Source: Distichodus sexfasciatus (lineage: Eukaryota > Chordata > Actinopteri > Characiformes > Distichodontidae). Taken from it: a stretch of DNA of 64,000 nucleotides. Numbering within the stretch: the first letter of the stretch is position 1; each line of letters opens with the position of its first letter. The translations under genes were made by a program, and so were the position numbers. The notes under the pieces are model-generated. The model was not told the DNA's origin. It worked only from the letters and a program-made list of their open reading frames with translations, and did no database searches. Of this stretch, positions 44,045 to 55,884 are shown one piece after another. The DNA is taken from assembly GCA_032718565.1 (NCBI GenBank), contig JAVGVS010000447.1:211501-275500 (forward strand). The letters are read 5' to 3'.

Positions 44045-44507
44045 ATAAGATAATGTATTTATAAATATTTCCTTATAATTAGTGTATATTTGGAAATGGT
44101 TTAATATTTCTCCTGGATCTTCATTTGAATTTCATCAACACACACACACACACACACCCGTGTCACCCATCAATTTCTGCATTGGCCTGGTCTCTCTGGA
44201 AGATCCAGTCAGACTGTCAGTGCATTATATGATCAGACTCCAGTATCCCCCTCAGCACATACACACACGCAGCGAATGCCATGCCCTACCGCTCGTATAG
44301 TACATTCTATAAGTAGCTCATTCAAGCATGAAGACAAAGTCATCACACACACACACACACGAAGTCATGCAGACATTTTGACTCTGCATTATTTAAATTC
44401 TGAAAGCAGCCTGATGGAAATATTTAAAAGGCAGGAGACCCATAGCGGAGATTTACATACAACTGGGTTGATATAAACCAGAACTCCTAAGCTGCAATGC
44501 TTAGCGA

Positions 44508-44580
44508 TGTTTGTGTGTGTGTGTGTGTGTATCTGTGTGTGTGTGTGTGTGTGTTGTGTGTGTCTGCGTGTGTGTGTATT
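44508..44580. repeat. TG microsatellite
   Basis: Compound TG run. CA runs also lie at 44140-44156 and 44345-44360. They explain the 'CVCVCV/THTHTH' frames here. Confidence 0.9.
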
Positions 44581-45477
44581 AAGTGCCCTACAGCAACTTT
44601 TGGCTCTGCAGCAGATGCAGAATTCAGGATTCATTTCCATACTCGTGCAGAGCAACAAAAACACACTGAAACTCGCTCCCAAAAATCACACTTTTCCTCA
44701 TTTTTTGACTGCTTTGTCATTTGTTTTGTTGATCTTAAAATATTCATTTCATTTATTTTCATTCATTTTTATGTGTTTTATCCTTTACTACACTGGTGTA
44801 TTTCAAAATATTTCACTGTTTGGTTTCATACATTTTTGTTAATTTTATTCAGTTCACAGTAGCAGACAGATATCACTTAAAAATATCAGTTAATGCCATA
44901 CTTTCCAATGAGCATGCAATGCTTTTTAAACTGCCAGACGATTTAAATTGTAATCTTCTCCTCTTGACCGCTGCTACAGTATTTGCACATATATTGAACA
45001 TTGAACATAATGGCGTTTTATGTATCTGTACAAATGATAGAAAGTATTGCTTCTAGTTCTCAACTGCTGTTACAAGATCTATACTTGCTGGATCTGACGA
45101 TCTTTAAAACAAGACTTTATAAAAAAGTAGTTTTATTTCACCGTCATCATAGTTACTTGGCCTCCATGCATTCAGTGTAAAGACTAACTCCAAGACAGAA
45201 TGGTCTCTCTTCCTACTTCTAGTTTTAAAGTGTGTAATATTTTATATGCTATTATATCTTGTTTATTCATGAATATTTGTTCCTTGTTCTTTCTACTGTT
45301 AAAAAACTAAACAACGTCGTCTCGTCTCTCTATACTTGTACAGTATGTACGTAATGGGATGACAGCGGTTGTGGCTTTCTTATTATTACCAAACAGCGCT
45401 CTCTAATGAGCACGCATTCGCGCCTGTTGTTTCTCCACGAGCACACATGCAATACTTTCTTGACAGCATGAGTTAGG

Positions 45478-45750
45478 CCTCGTTCACACGGACGTCAGAA
45501 CCAGGCGTTTTCTGGGCGTTTGTGGCATCAGGTGAGCGCCGACTGAAAGCCGACCGCTTCTTCTGCTCATTGGAGCAAATCAAAGCGTCCACACGGGCAT
45601 TCAGCACCGGCGTTCGGCCGGCGACCTGTGGCGTGAAATCCCGGCGAACCGAGGAAAACTCTGACGCCAGTGAAAGCATGTCGAACACAGCTACAAAGCG
45701 CCAGCCAAAAAGCGGCATTATGGGCGTTAAGAGGCGTTCATTTCGAATAT
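45478..45750. repeat. dispersed repeat, partner of 1730-1992
   Basis: Starts 'cctcgttcacacggacgtca' and shares 'gaaccaggcgttttct', 'ttctgctcatt' and 'ggcgttca' with 1730-1992. It is the better kept copy and holds open frames on both strands without a known domain. Confidence 0.6.
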
Positions 45751-45983
45751 GGTTGCACACTACTTTACTGTGTGTATTACTTTCTCATATGAGCCATTAG
45801 TTTCGTGAGCACGCATCAATCGTGAGCGTACATTACTTTCTCATGAACACGTTCGTGTAAAATTTCAACATGTCGATGATCATGTATTAGATTCTTATGA
45901 GCATGCATTACTTTCTCAAGTGCACCTGATTATTTCACGTGAGCACGTGTTACTTTGTTACTTTTTCTCGTGTGTGCTCAAAA

Positions 45984-46110
45984 CTCATTCATTCATTCTC
46001 CGAACTGCTTAATCCCAACTGGTGTCGGCAGAGGGGGACCCGATACTATCCCGGGAACTTATGGGCGCAAGGCGGCGACCGACCCTAGCCAGGCACCAAA
46101 ACACACCGCA
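45984..46110 (-). mobile_element. 3' piece of tRNA-like retroposon, reverse strand
   Basis: 'ttctccgaactgcttaatcc', 'caactggtgtcggcagaggg' and 'ggacccgatactatcccggg' match the reversed end of the element at 34764-35066. Confidence 0.6.
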
Positions 46111-46720
46111 GAACTCACAAAACTCACATTTATTTTATTCCTCTTATCCCATTAGGAGTTTTGCATCATTCTGCATGTGGGCGGAAAAATAATTAGCATT
46201 TATATTTGTGCTGTGCAGTCACAATCCATCTCCGACCGCACCTCCAAATGTGGTTTTTACACAAGCACAAATCAATTTAGGATGTTTATTTACCACCATT
46301 AAGTGTGTGTGTTTTGATTGCTATTTGTCATCACAGAGGGCGGATGTCGGGTCGGTGCTCACATCGCTGCCGGCTCGGTGCTGCGTCCCCGTATAAAGCC
46401 AGCCATTATGAAATATGTATCACATAATAACCACGATGAATATTGATGCTTTTCCGCTATTTTTTCCTCCTCTATTTTTCGCCATCTGCTTTGCCCGCCG
46501 CTTTTTAATTGCTCCCAATTCCCCAACCTTTTACACTTTTATAAAACAACACCATACTGCATTACAGAAGCCCGACACTGTTCTGGGCTGCACACATTTA
46601 TACACACAAACACGACGATGATATAAACACAATTTGTGTGTTTTTACCAAATAACCTAAACTGTGAGTGGTGGATGGTAATAGTCAGGCTAACATGATTA
46701 TACTCATCATAATCATTCAT

Positions 46721-47112
46721 TAGGGCTGGGTATCGTTGCTTTGATTTCGCAGATCCCGATTCAATTCCGATTCACAAGGTCATGATCCGATTCAATTCTC
46801 GATTCGATTCGATATCAATTTATGTAGAGATTTCTTTGTGTCAATACTAGTTTTGCTTGGTTATAAAATAAAACCGAAGTGTTGGCAAACATCGGCCTTT
46901 AGTCCAGACGGTGATTTGGTGGAGCAACTTCAGCCATAGCTCTGTTTGGTTTGATTCGCCGGTCTCACATTTTATAAGCTCTCATGCGTGGTCTCGAGAA
47001 GTAGTGCGTAGCCGCAGGAAAAGATCGATCCGCGGATTTTTGAATCAATATCGTATTTTTCGAACGAGAATCGATTTTTTAGACAGCCTATATATTATAA
47101 ATTTTTTAGTAT
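46721..47112. mobile_element. hAT-like relic
   Basis: Left 'agggctgggtatcgttgctt' with 'ccgattcaattccgattcac', right 'tgaatcaatatcgtattttt' and 'cgaacgagaatcgatttttt'. AGGGCTGGGTATCG ends are typical of fish hAT elements. The right end is worn and no duplication is visible. Confidence 0.55.
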
Positions 47113-47197
47113 TGACGTCGTATTTGTAACTGCGGCTGAATATTGCGTTTAAAACGCAGCACCACCAAGTCCTAATGTCGACTCCAGATGAGCACAT

Positions 47198-47425
47198 TGT
47201 GGACAGTTGGTGGCGTAACGGTAGGGTGTTTGCCCCCTGATCAGAAGGTCGCAGGTTCGAATCCAGGGCTGGTAAAGTTACCCACTGAGCAAGGTACCGT
47301 CCTAAGCTCTGCCACTTTGCTCCTTCACCGGATGGAGTCCGTCACAGGAGTCCGCGTTTGGTTGTGGTGCACTATGTGCTGTGCACTGTGTTCACAAAAG
47401 CAAATAATCACTCACTTTCACAAAA
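47198..47425 (+). mobile_element. SINE-B copy, nearly complete
   Basis: 'ggacagttggtggcgtaacg', 'gcaggttcgaatccagggct' (perfect B-box GGTTCGAATCC), 'actgagcaaggtaccgtcct' and 'gtttggttgtggtgcactat'. Well kept head. Confidence 0.9.
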
Positions 47426-47679
47426 GTGCAGTGCAATTTTGGTGCATGCATGAACACACATTACAGATGTTGACTGCAATACTTCACTTTCTGGTGGAAT
47501 GGTCTTCAAAAAAGAAAAAAAAAGATTTAAGAATGAAAGAAGATAGTGCTTGAGGAAAAACTCATTGGCCCTTAATAAACACACAACCTCTTACTTGTGA
47601 ATTTCTGCGCCGCGTTCCAACGCCGCTGCACTCTGGTGTGTGTGTTGGTGTTTTGTGCTGGTCTCGTCTCTAAAGCTGT

Positions 47680-47730
47680 CCTTTAACATCGACGTCCTGC
47701 TGTTTGTCGTCTTTGACGTCACCAAGGTGA
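47680..47730 (+). other. exon-like segment, unrecognised
   Basis: A 51-nt piece between an acceptor-like 'gtctcgtctctaaag' and a perfect donor AAG|GTGAGT reads LSFNIDVLLFVVFDVTK. It is hydrophobic like a membrane span and GC-richer than its surroundings. I cannot name the protein and find no partner exon. The opposite strand also has a frame here. Confidence 0.2.
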
Positions 47731-49300
47731 GTGGCATCAGGTTCCGCCGTTGCCATGGTGAGGTTCTGTCGCCCCCGACTACGCCGAAGTGAGAAGCTGG
47801 GACTTAGCTGCATATTTAATAAAAATAAGCGCATAAAATAATTAAAACGGTAGCAGTGGAATGCCACAACAATAAGAATCTTCAGCAGCAGCTTGAAATC
47901 AGGAAGCACAGGACTGTAGGAACTGAAATCAATGCATCTGTTTGTTAACAACAAATGACATCACTGAGCTATTTCTACAATATACATTCCCTGTAGACAA
48001 ATTAGGAAACCAAAATCAAGAACGTGTTTAGTATGGATTTGTGTAGCGTCTTGGTATTTAAAGTGGGTTTGAGCACATCAACTTAATTCATGTTTAGTGA
48101 TTTACAGTGCATTCTTGCATTGCATTGGGCTCTCTTGGCCACCGCATTTATGCTAAGAAACATATTACTTTTTGCTTTTTTTTCATCTAAAAATGGATTC
48201 AATTAGCATCTTAGCTGATCTATTTATATGAAGGAATATATTTTTACTTTAATATTTTAAACATCATACATGATGCATTAAGGAAGCCCTCTGTTCCAGA
48301 AGATGGAAAAACCTCATGTTAACCCTCACCACTCTGCGCTCTTGCATGATTTAAAGTCAAAAATAGGAAATTGTACAAAATATTGCAATTTTGAAAATAA
48401 CATTACATTTCAGTAATTTTGATTATAAAGATGCCAGCATGTGCAAAAGTAAATGTAGTTTTCCTGTAAAGAGGTAGTTCTGCTGGAACTGTGTGTCAGG
48501 GATGATAACGTTAAAACATTTAAAAGAGCATAATAATATTAAAGTGGTTGAAGAAAACTCAATGAGCTTATGTTTTGCACAAACACGTTTACAATCAAAT
48601 GCAGCCTTTGCAGGTTCTGTTCATACCTAAGAATGAATCTAACGAAAAAATTGGTGAAAACTGTGTGGGTTCTAGTTTTAGAATTAGAAACTTACACGAT
48701 GTAAACTGTGCAAGTGGATTTTAAGAAAATTGCTTTTAAAACCCACTTTTTCACAGTTTACACCAAGACCTGACGTTTGTCAATGTTTGTCTTATTTGAG
48801 ATTTGTTCTTGAGTAAGAACAGAAACTTCATCAGCGAGTTTAAGAGACAATTTTCTTCCTAGAACCTTCAGCGAATGAGGCCTGGTGTTTGAGGCCTGTG
48901 CATAAACCAAATGGCATTACTCCATAAATCATTTTCTAACAGACACTGAAGAAGTCATACATTGCTTAGAACATTCAGGGCTCTTCAGAGCCAGGCTGGA
49001 GATGAGACAACGTAATTCAATCCCTCTTCTAACCAGAAATCCACTAACCATCTGCAATGCCGCAGAGATGCAGTGCTGAGTGCCGGCTGTTGTAACGTTT
49101 GGCAGTTGAGGAGTCCTAAATGAAAGTGGTACACTGCAAAAAATGATTTGATCAGTAAGTCTAAGTTCAACTTAGTACAAGGAACCTTTATGAGTTTTCA
49201 TGGCTTAAAACACATGGTGTAAAACAGGAAATGGAGGCGCCGATCAAACGCATTCTTTTATTTCAAAACAGGCTAAACAGTGTGCCCAACAAAAAATTAT
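47731..49300. other. no gene seen
   Basis: AT-rich intergenic sequence with short frames only. The segments at 48100-48560 show no repeat that I recognise. Confidence 0.45.
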
Positions 49301-49301
49301 T

Positions 49302-49375
49302 GGCGCGTCTGGCTAGCTCAGTCGGTAGAGCATGAGACTCTACATCTCAGGCCGTGGGTTCGCTGCGACGTGCGT
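49302..49375 (+). tRNA. tRNA-Lys-like pseudogene, CTA anticodon position
   Basis: 'ggctagctcagtcggtagag' is a tRNA D-arm with an A-box, followed by an anticodon stem GAGA/TCTC around the loop CTCTACA. Functional vertebrate tRNA-Lys(CTT) has CTCTTAA here. A B-box (GGGTTCGCTGC) is present but degraded, and the T-stem does not pair. A 7-bp acceptor-like pairing (GCGCGTC/GACGTGC) may be formed. It is most likely a pseudogene or the head of a retroposon. Confidence 0.5.
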
Positions 49376-49387
49376 GCTGTGCTTTTT

Positions 49388-49530
49388 GGGGGCAGTTGGT
49401 CGTATAACAGTTGGGGAGTTAGCCCCATGATCTGAGGCTTGTCAGTTCACGTCCTGGACCAGTAACCACTGAGGTGCACATGAGCAATGCCATCTCTAAA
49501 TAATACTCACTGACCTACAAAAATAACTGC
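49388..49530 (+). mobile_element. SINE-B copy, worn
   Basis: 'gggggcagttggtcgtataa', 'gtcagttcacgtcctggacc' and 'gaggtgcacatgagcaatgc'. It follows the tRNA-like sequence by about 12 bp. Confidence 0.65.
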
Positions 49531-49889
49531 CCTGCTCCTTCACAAATTACAGTTCAACAATAAACATATTTATCGCAATGGTGAACCAACAAAACTGAGT
49601 TAAATGGAGGTGGAACAAGCTAACCAGAACAAAGGGACCAATGAAACAAACAGAGCAAGAAACTAAAAAAGAAGCTAAGCTAACACAGGTGTAACTGATA
49701 ATTAGACTTAACTGACTAATTTGGGTTAACGAGGAGGCAGGACAAAGGGAACTGACTGACATACCATACGAGACAGGCACAAGACAGGACAAGGTGCCCT
49801 CTGGTAGCCTGCTGGGCTCACGGTACAGGGGGAGCCATGACAGCTGTGTTTAACAGTGAATGTGTTAATACACCACACAGAATCTATAT

Positions 49890-50085
49890 GTATTTACATA
49901 CAGCATTTAGTAGATGCTCTTATCCCAATCAACTTCCACTTTCCTAATTTCAGGGACAATCTCCCTAAGCGCAACATGGGGTTAGGGGTCTTGCTTAGAG
50001 ATCCAGTGATGATAGTGCTGGAGGTGGGATACGAACCCACGACCTCCTGGTCCAGAGGCGGGTATCCTAACCACTAGACCGCCAT
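49890..50085 (-). mobile_element. SINE-A copy, reverse strand, best preserved
   Basis: From the tail 'catttagtagatgctcttat' through 'ggttaggggtcttgcttaga' to the tRNA-like head 'gggatacgaacccacgacct', 'cctggtccagaggcgggtat' and 'cctaaccactagaccgcc'. Read on the minus strand the head is GGTCTAGTGGTTAGGATACC, an A-box, followed by GTGGGTTCGTATCCC, a B-box. This copy shows the origin of the minisatellite unit at 10195-11482. Confidence 0.85.
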
Positions 50086-50089
50086 TTTC

Positions 50090-51425
50090 CACTGGAATAA
50101 ATGTACTTGTGCATAAAAATTTGTTCTTAAAATTCATTTATGCAGTTTTCTGAGTTTCCGACCTTCACCTATTTTGTTACCCATTTGAGATTTGTTCTAA
50201 AGTAATATCTTGAGCAAATTTAATTTGCGTGTGTATTTGGGTAAAACATTCGTTTAATGGGTTTTATTCATGAACAAATGTAGAAAAGCAAAAGAACAGA
50301 TAATCAAATAGAAGTAAAAAGAAATTACCATCCCCCCCTACCACCACATTTTCACCGTGTTTGTGCAAAAGCTTCAGTTTAGCCGGATTTTTCTTCCATT
50401 TTCACTTTGCTCCAGCGTTTTATGAGGCTGGTTATCTCTGCCTGATTCCTGTTCCGCGAGCGTCGGGAGGAGTTTAAGCGAGGTTACAGAAAAGATTGTA
50501 AGCCTTCAGTCTCGACCGATAGCGATCATTAGCCTCAGGAGGTGAATCTCTCCCGGCCTGGTACTGTTGTGTCTTGCGAGTTGGTGAATCTCCATGGAAA
50601 CGAGTGGAAGATGCTGTGGAGGTGGGGGTTCGTGTCCTGATGGGCTGCGACTCTTCAGATGGAGTGATGTGATTTTTGAGAGGGAACAGATGAAGAAAGA
50701 AAGTTTAACACTTGTGTTGGTTCCCAAGAGCTACCAGTGACGATAAACATGGGGATGATGTTCTTTTTGCTTTTACTAGGAGACAGCTACAAGGTTTTTG
50801 CTAGTCTCAACTCTCATTAAAGAGGTCTGAACCATCTAACAGGGCTTGAATAGAAAGTGTGAGGAACAGAACACACAGAACTACACTGTCGTCCCATATT
50901 TGGCAGGATTATCTGAGAAGCTTAAAGGATTTTTGCCAGTTTTTAGAGGTCCAAGCACAAAGTGAACAATTTGAACTATAGGGGGCGCTAAAAATGCAAA
51001 ATAAATTTATGCAGCATAAACTGTAAGTCACACAAAGCTGAGACTTGGTCAATAAGTAGGGATGCTGATAACACTTAGCATTTAATAAAAGCTTAACAAG
51101 GTGCTAAAAATGCAACATACATTTATGCATTTATGCAAATTTATTTCTCTCTTATGTTGCCAGATTTTGCTTAATTTGGTATAAACAGTCAGAGCTGGGA
51201 TATGGAAGAGGGAAATACATTCTCCTTAGAATGTGATGTAATAAATGTAATTAATGAGGGTTTATCTATGTCATAAACAGCTGTTTTATGAAATACACGA
51301 ACACTGCTGATAATCGAGTGCTATTTATCGAGGGCTGTTTTTTGCAAGTTTTGCTTGGACTCCGTTCACTACCGCTTGCTGCTATAATTAACTTTTTTTT
51401 GTTTCGCTCTGTGTTATAGCTACAC
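50090..51425. other. no gene seen
   Basis: Intergenic sequence downstream of tmem200a. Short frames at 50506-50727 and elsewhere have no domain. Confidence 0.45.
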
Positions 51426-51426
51426 A

Positions 51427-52043
51427 TTTGTGACTCTCATGTAAAACCAAAAATTCAAAATTGAGTTATATTTTTCATGAAAGGACATAAATCAAGCTTC
51501 AAAACGATACCTATATGGAATGAATGGGACGACATATGACTGAGATATCAACATTCAAAAGTCGGGTTTCTCCTGTCATAAGTAAGCGGAGAAATCTGCG
51601 ATCGAGAGATTGACTATCGCCGTAGCACTCACAGACGCTTGATGCTGATCGCGGCTACTGCATTTACGGTAGCCTCGCTGCATTCACAGCCACGGTACCT
51701 GCGTTAGGTTAACTGAACTCGGGAGACGGAGATGGATTCCGGAGAAATTTCTTCACGCTAGTCAACCAGTGGATTTAGCGTAAATATTGAAGTAGAGCGG
51801 TCAAAACACAAACTTTTAACATTCTGCTGGAATTGAATTCCTCACCTCAAGAAAGTCACGTTTTTAGGATGGAAAGGGTAAGTTTTTCAGCCAAATTTAT
51901 TCACAACAGTACAGTATAGACCTTCCACTGTTTCAAAACACTAAAAACAAAAAATCCAAAATTTTACCCCACGCAACATAAACTGTTTTTTTCGGAAACC
52001 TCCGTTGCGACAAGCGACTACTTTTGCTGTGGAGAGTCACATT
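51427..52043. mobile_element. 0.62-kb TIR element, copy 2
   Basis: The left end is worn ('tttgtgactctcatgtaaaa'). The right end reversed is 'AAATGTGACTCTCCACAGCA' + AAA. Its interior is almost the same as copy 3 ('ggaatgaatgggacgacata', 'aagaaagtcacgtttttagg'). It lies 0.8 kb beyond the tmem200a stop codon, within reach of the 3' UTR. Confidence 0.85.
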
Positions 52044-52261
52044 TAAGGTGTTCTGGGCAATATAATAACCACTTTAATGCAATTTTAATTCTGAATGCAA
52101 CAGTGAATGAAAAGCAGTTATAATTTCCCAAAGTTATGGCCACAGTGAATCACAGTGTAAATTTATATGTAAATTCATGTGTTGCAATCTGGACATGTTA
52201 GATAAAGTGCTAAACAACTTTGTGTTTGTGGCATAAAACAGGCAAAATTATCCAAAAAGAC

Positions 52262-52267
52262 TTTATT
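52262..52267 (-). terminator. candidate polyadenylation signal for tmem200a
   Basis: AATAAA on the minus strand, about 575 bp after the stop codon. It is the nearest perfect hexamer I noticed. Not confirmed. Confidence 0.25.
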
Positions 52268-52842
52268 CTGAGAAACAGATAAATATTACATTGATGACCT
52301 CAAAAATAGCAATGTAATTCTGGACAAATAAGTTATTTTAAAACCTCATAGCAAAATAATTGTGCTGCTCTGGTACGACAACGCACACGCACACACACAC
52401 TCATACAACTCCAAAACATAAGTTCTGTCCTATGAATTTGTAAAGACAAGACAGACACATTCAATTACTTCTTAAACCACACAACTTTTAACACTGCCGT
52501 CTATTTACACAGTTTTATCCAGCCGTAATCCATGTAGCATTTGTTGTTTTTCCACATTAAAAGCATGTATTTGGGTGAAAAGGTTGCTTTTAATGTGAAA
52601 AATGAATGAACGAATGACACGGATACTTGACCCGACTCGCAGATGAGTTGTATCACAGTCTCAAAAATCCGTGGTCACCTGAGCTCGTAGTCCAATGGGA
52701 ACTCTCTAGGACGAGCTGACAAAAATCACAGCAAAAGTGGTGAGCAAAAAGAAATTAGAAGTAATGTATTGCGGAGAAGTTTTTTTTATAATGGGGCAAA
52801 AGTGTGTAAGGCCTCAGGGTTGGGTCCGTTTTAAATTTTTTG

Positions 52843-54366
52843 TTAAAATCTGGTCTCGGACGTGCCCCTCTTGAGAGTGCTACTCATAAACTCGTCGTGT
52901 TCGAAGCTGAGATTGTTGTGTGAGCGAGAGATCATCAGCAGCTTCTCCTTCTTAGTGTAATCCCGCTTAACGGCCACCGGGGGCACCAGCAGCCGATCCA
53001 TGGGGTCCTCTTTGTTCTCCAGTTTGGTGTAGCCTTTGCTGCTGCTGCGGTCCAGCCGGGGCCAGCTAGGGTGCTTGCGCTGTTCTGGCTGCACCGTTAA
53101 CGTGGTGTGAGCCCGGTCCAGGTCCAGCGACTTGGAGTGAGCAGACAGCACATGGAGGGAGCTGTTAGAACCGAAATCCTTCCCACTCCGGGCCACTCCG
53201 GGGGACAGGAACCTTCCGCTGGCCGATCCTGGAGAGAGGGATGACAGGGACGAGCCGGCAGATGGGGATTCCGTAGCTGAGTTGCTTCGTAGCAGCACGG
53301 CACTCGAAGGAGGCTTGAAGGCCTTGGAGACGTCCGGAATGGGAACGGCCAGGGACTCCATGGACGAAGTGGGTCCAGAGGAGCGTTCTCGGAGCTGCTC
53401 GACATCTTCAGTGATGTTGTCAATGTCGGGCTCGTCGATGACGCAGTTGTTGAGCTTGATAACAGGGAGGGTGAAGGCGCTGATGGATGACGAGACAATG
53501 GAACGAGTCTGGCACTTCTTCATCTCATCACGTTTCTCCTCCCAGCGACGGATGGTTTCCGGCTGGAAGCCGAAGACCGAACCTGAACGCTCCCTGTAGC
53601 CAGATGATGATAGCTGCAGCAGGCTCGAGCCAGCTTTGGCTTCACTGGTTGCCAGACCTTCCTCGTCCTCGGCTGAACTGGTGCGTCGACAGAAACGTAT
53701 GTCCCCGGCCAGGCCAGAAAAGGACATAAGGGTGTTGGCAGCTAACCGAGAGGCGTACAGCCGGTCCTGGCAGTAGTGGGGGCGCGATTCGGGATCCCCG
53801 TACGGACCGACATAGCCGCCATTCATGCACTTCTGCTCTTTGATCCTCAGGCTGTGGATGTCGATGACGGTGGAGTACATGTCCCGCATGTGTATCACCT
53901 TGGTTTCCCGGTCCCGGTTCTCGTGCAGGATGGCATTGGCACAAATGAAGATGAAAATCCCGATTCCCATGGTGAACGGCCCAAGCATCTTCATCTTCTC
54001 CGAGTGAAGGTGCTGCTCCAGGAACTGTGCCACTGTTCCCACCCGTTCCGACCCCGTTCTGGTTTCGTTGGCTCCAAGTTTGCCATCCAACGGCCTCTGG
54101 TGCTCCTTGTGGGGCCAGTACCCCAGTACGGCCATAGCAATGCCCACCATCAGGATCAGGACTCCCAGCACCAAGAAGAATCCGGATGCGGAATAGAGTC
54201 GGATTTTGCCTCGCACCACCACCACGTCCGTACGAGGCTTGCGTTTCGGCCGTTTCTTTTCGGACGAGTGGCCGGGGCTTTGGATGGGCAGGTGGTGCTG
54301 GGAACGAGCGGAGTCTTGCCTTTTTAGGGCCGCCAGACCGGTGATCACGCCTCCGGTGGCGATCAT
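52843..54366 (-). CDS. tmem200a: transmembrane protein 200A-like, single coding exon
   Basis: A 507-residue protein of the TMEM200 family, two-pass membrane proteins of unknown function. The start MIATGGVITGLAALKRQDSA is the family N-terminus and the ATG has a good Kozak context (CACC). Residues 47-58 (DVVVVRGKIRLY) precede TM1 at about 62-84. A short lumenal loop has one N-glycosylation sequon (NET, 100-102). KMKMLGPFTMGIGIFIFICA begins TM2 at about 127-147, then ILHENRDRETKVIHMRDMYS. The long cytoplasmic tail is serine-rich and has the conserved SSSISAFTLPVIKLNNCVID, HSKSLDLDR and KLENKEDPMDRLL blocks. It ends SFEHDEFMSSTLKRGTSETR + F. Conservation of both ends favours TMEM200A over B and C. 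The whole coding part is in one exon, which begins after an acceptor at 54393 (GTTTTTACAG), giving 26 nt of 5' UTR here. No lesion is seen. Confidence 0.95.
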   Translation of the reverse strand: MIATGGVITGLAALKRQDSARSQHHLPIQSPGHSSEKKRPKRKPRTDVVVVRGKIRLYSASGFFLVLGVLILMVGIAMAVLGYWPHKEHQRPLDGKLGANETRTGSERVGTVAQFLEQHLHSEKMKMLGPFTMGIGIFIFICANAILHENRDRETKVIHMRDMYSTVIDIHSLRIKEQKCMNGGYVGPYGDPESRPHYCQDRLYASRLAANTLMSFSGLAGDIRFCRRTSSAEDEEGLATSEAKAGSSLLQLSSSGYRERSGSVFGFQPETIRRWEEKRDEMKKCQTRSIVSSSISAFTLPVIKLNNCVIDEPDIDNITEDVEQLRERSSGPTSSMESLAVPIPDVSKAFKPPSSAVLLRSNSATESPSAGSSLSSLSPGSASGRFLSPGVARSGKDFGSNSSLHVLSAHSKSLDLDRAHTTLTVQPEQRKHPSWPRLDRSSSKGYTKLENKEDPMDRLLVPPVAVKRDYTKKEKLLMISRSHNNLSFEHDEFMSSTLKRGTSETRF

Positions 54367-54414
54367 GGTGACGACGACGACAATGAGCAAGCCTGTAAAA
54401 ACAAAATGTGACAT

Positions 54415-55090
54415 GATAAGTAGAAGTATTCACAGAATACTAAAAATAACCATCATGGAAGAGATTACGTGGATTAGAGGTTCTGAATGTTGGTTTTGTT
54501 TCATTTTTGAAGAATTGTCCAACCCCAGGTATTACAAAATACTTGAAAAGGGTTTATAATAGCAGATATACAGTAAATGTAACAAAAAAAACCTTCTGAA
54601 TCGTCTCAAATAAAAGTTGTATCATAGCAGACATTGTGATATTGACAGACGTTGAATTGTTGTAAATTGAATTGACATAATATTGTATCGTGACCAAACT
54701 TGTGATTTACGACTCTTGCAATAAGTGGATGAGGTTACAGCTTGGCTTATGCACCCCCCCACCTCCTTCTCTCTCTCTTTTTCATCCCTCGTTCTCTATG
54801 TTTAGCTAATCCTCCCGTAGGCGTGAGTACTGCGTTAACCTTGGGAATAAAAAAGAGGAGCTTTGCTGAACCGCGAGAACGCTTCTCCCTCTTAGCCATC
54901 TCCGTCCTCGCAGGAATTAGAGCTAACCGTAACCTCTAATTAACTCGAAAAGCGTGACTCCACCTCCTAAAAACTATTTAGCATTTCTTTTCAATGTTTG
55001 ACCTCCAAAAATTCTAATTTCTTACTACATTTATATCATTATCTTTTTATTATTTTATTTATTCATATCTTCATATTATAGTTTTATCAT
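54415..55090. other. tmem200a intron side, no gene seen
   Basis: Sequence upstream of the coding exon, presumably intron. Upstream non-coding exons are not identified. Confidence 0.45.
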
Positions 55091-55743
55091 ATGTGACCCT
55101 CCACGGCAAAACCAGTCACTTGTCGCAAACTTTCAAGATTGAGTTATTATGTTTTCATGAAAGGGCATAAATCAAGCTTCAAAACGATACCTATATGGAA
55201 TGAATGGGACGACATATGACTGAGATATCAACATTCAAAGGAGTCGGGTTTCTCCTGTCACGCCAAGTGAGAAACGGAGAAATCTGCCTTTGAAGTTGAC
55301 TATCGCCGTAGCACTCACAGACGCTTGGTGCGGTCGCGGCTACGTTTGCATTTACGGTAGCCTACGCTGCATTCACAGCCACACGGATAGCCTACCTGCG
55401 TTAGGTTAACTGAACTCGGGAGACGGAGATGGATTCCGGAGAAATATCTTCACGCTAGTCAACCAGTGGATTTACCGTAAATATTGAAGTAGAGCGGTCA
55501 AAACACAAACTTTTAACATTCTGCTGGAATTGAATTCCTCACCTCAAGAAAGTCACGTTTTTAGGATGGAAAGGGTAAGTTTTTCAGCCAAATTTATTCA
55601 CAACAGTACAGTATAGACCTTCCACTGTTTCAAAACACTAAAAACAAAAAATCCAACATTTTACCCCACGCAACATAAACACTCGTTTTTCTCGGAAACC
55701 TCCGTTGTGACAAGCAACTGGTTTTGCTGTGGAGAGTCATATA
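55091..55743. mobile_element. 0.65-kb TIR element, copy 3
   Basis: The left end is 'atgtgaccctccacggcaaa' + accagt. The right end reversed is 'ATATGACTCTCCACAGCAAA' + ACCAGTT, an inverted repeat of about 26 bp with few mismatches. It is the best kept of the three copies. Likely flanks are AT-rich and the duplication size is ambiguous. Confidence 0.9.
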
Positions 55744-55884
55744 TATGCTATCTATTTTATATACAGTATATCATTTCTTTAATTAATGAATTTATATACT
55801 GTAGTTATTCAGACTGTTATTCAACTAAGTGGTTGTGGATATCAACAACTCACTTGTAATGCTGCTCCGTCCTTCTATTTTTTC

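Noticed and set aside
53642..54433. 263-codon minus-strand frame overlapping tmem200a, and several plus-strand frames there
   Set aside because: They are shadow frames inside the conserved tmem200a coding sequence. Their residues resemble no family, whereas the 507-residue frame does.
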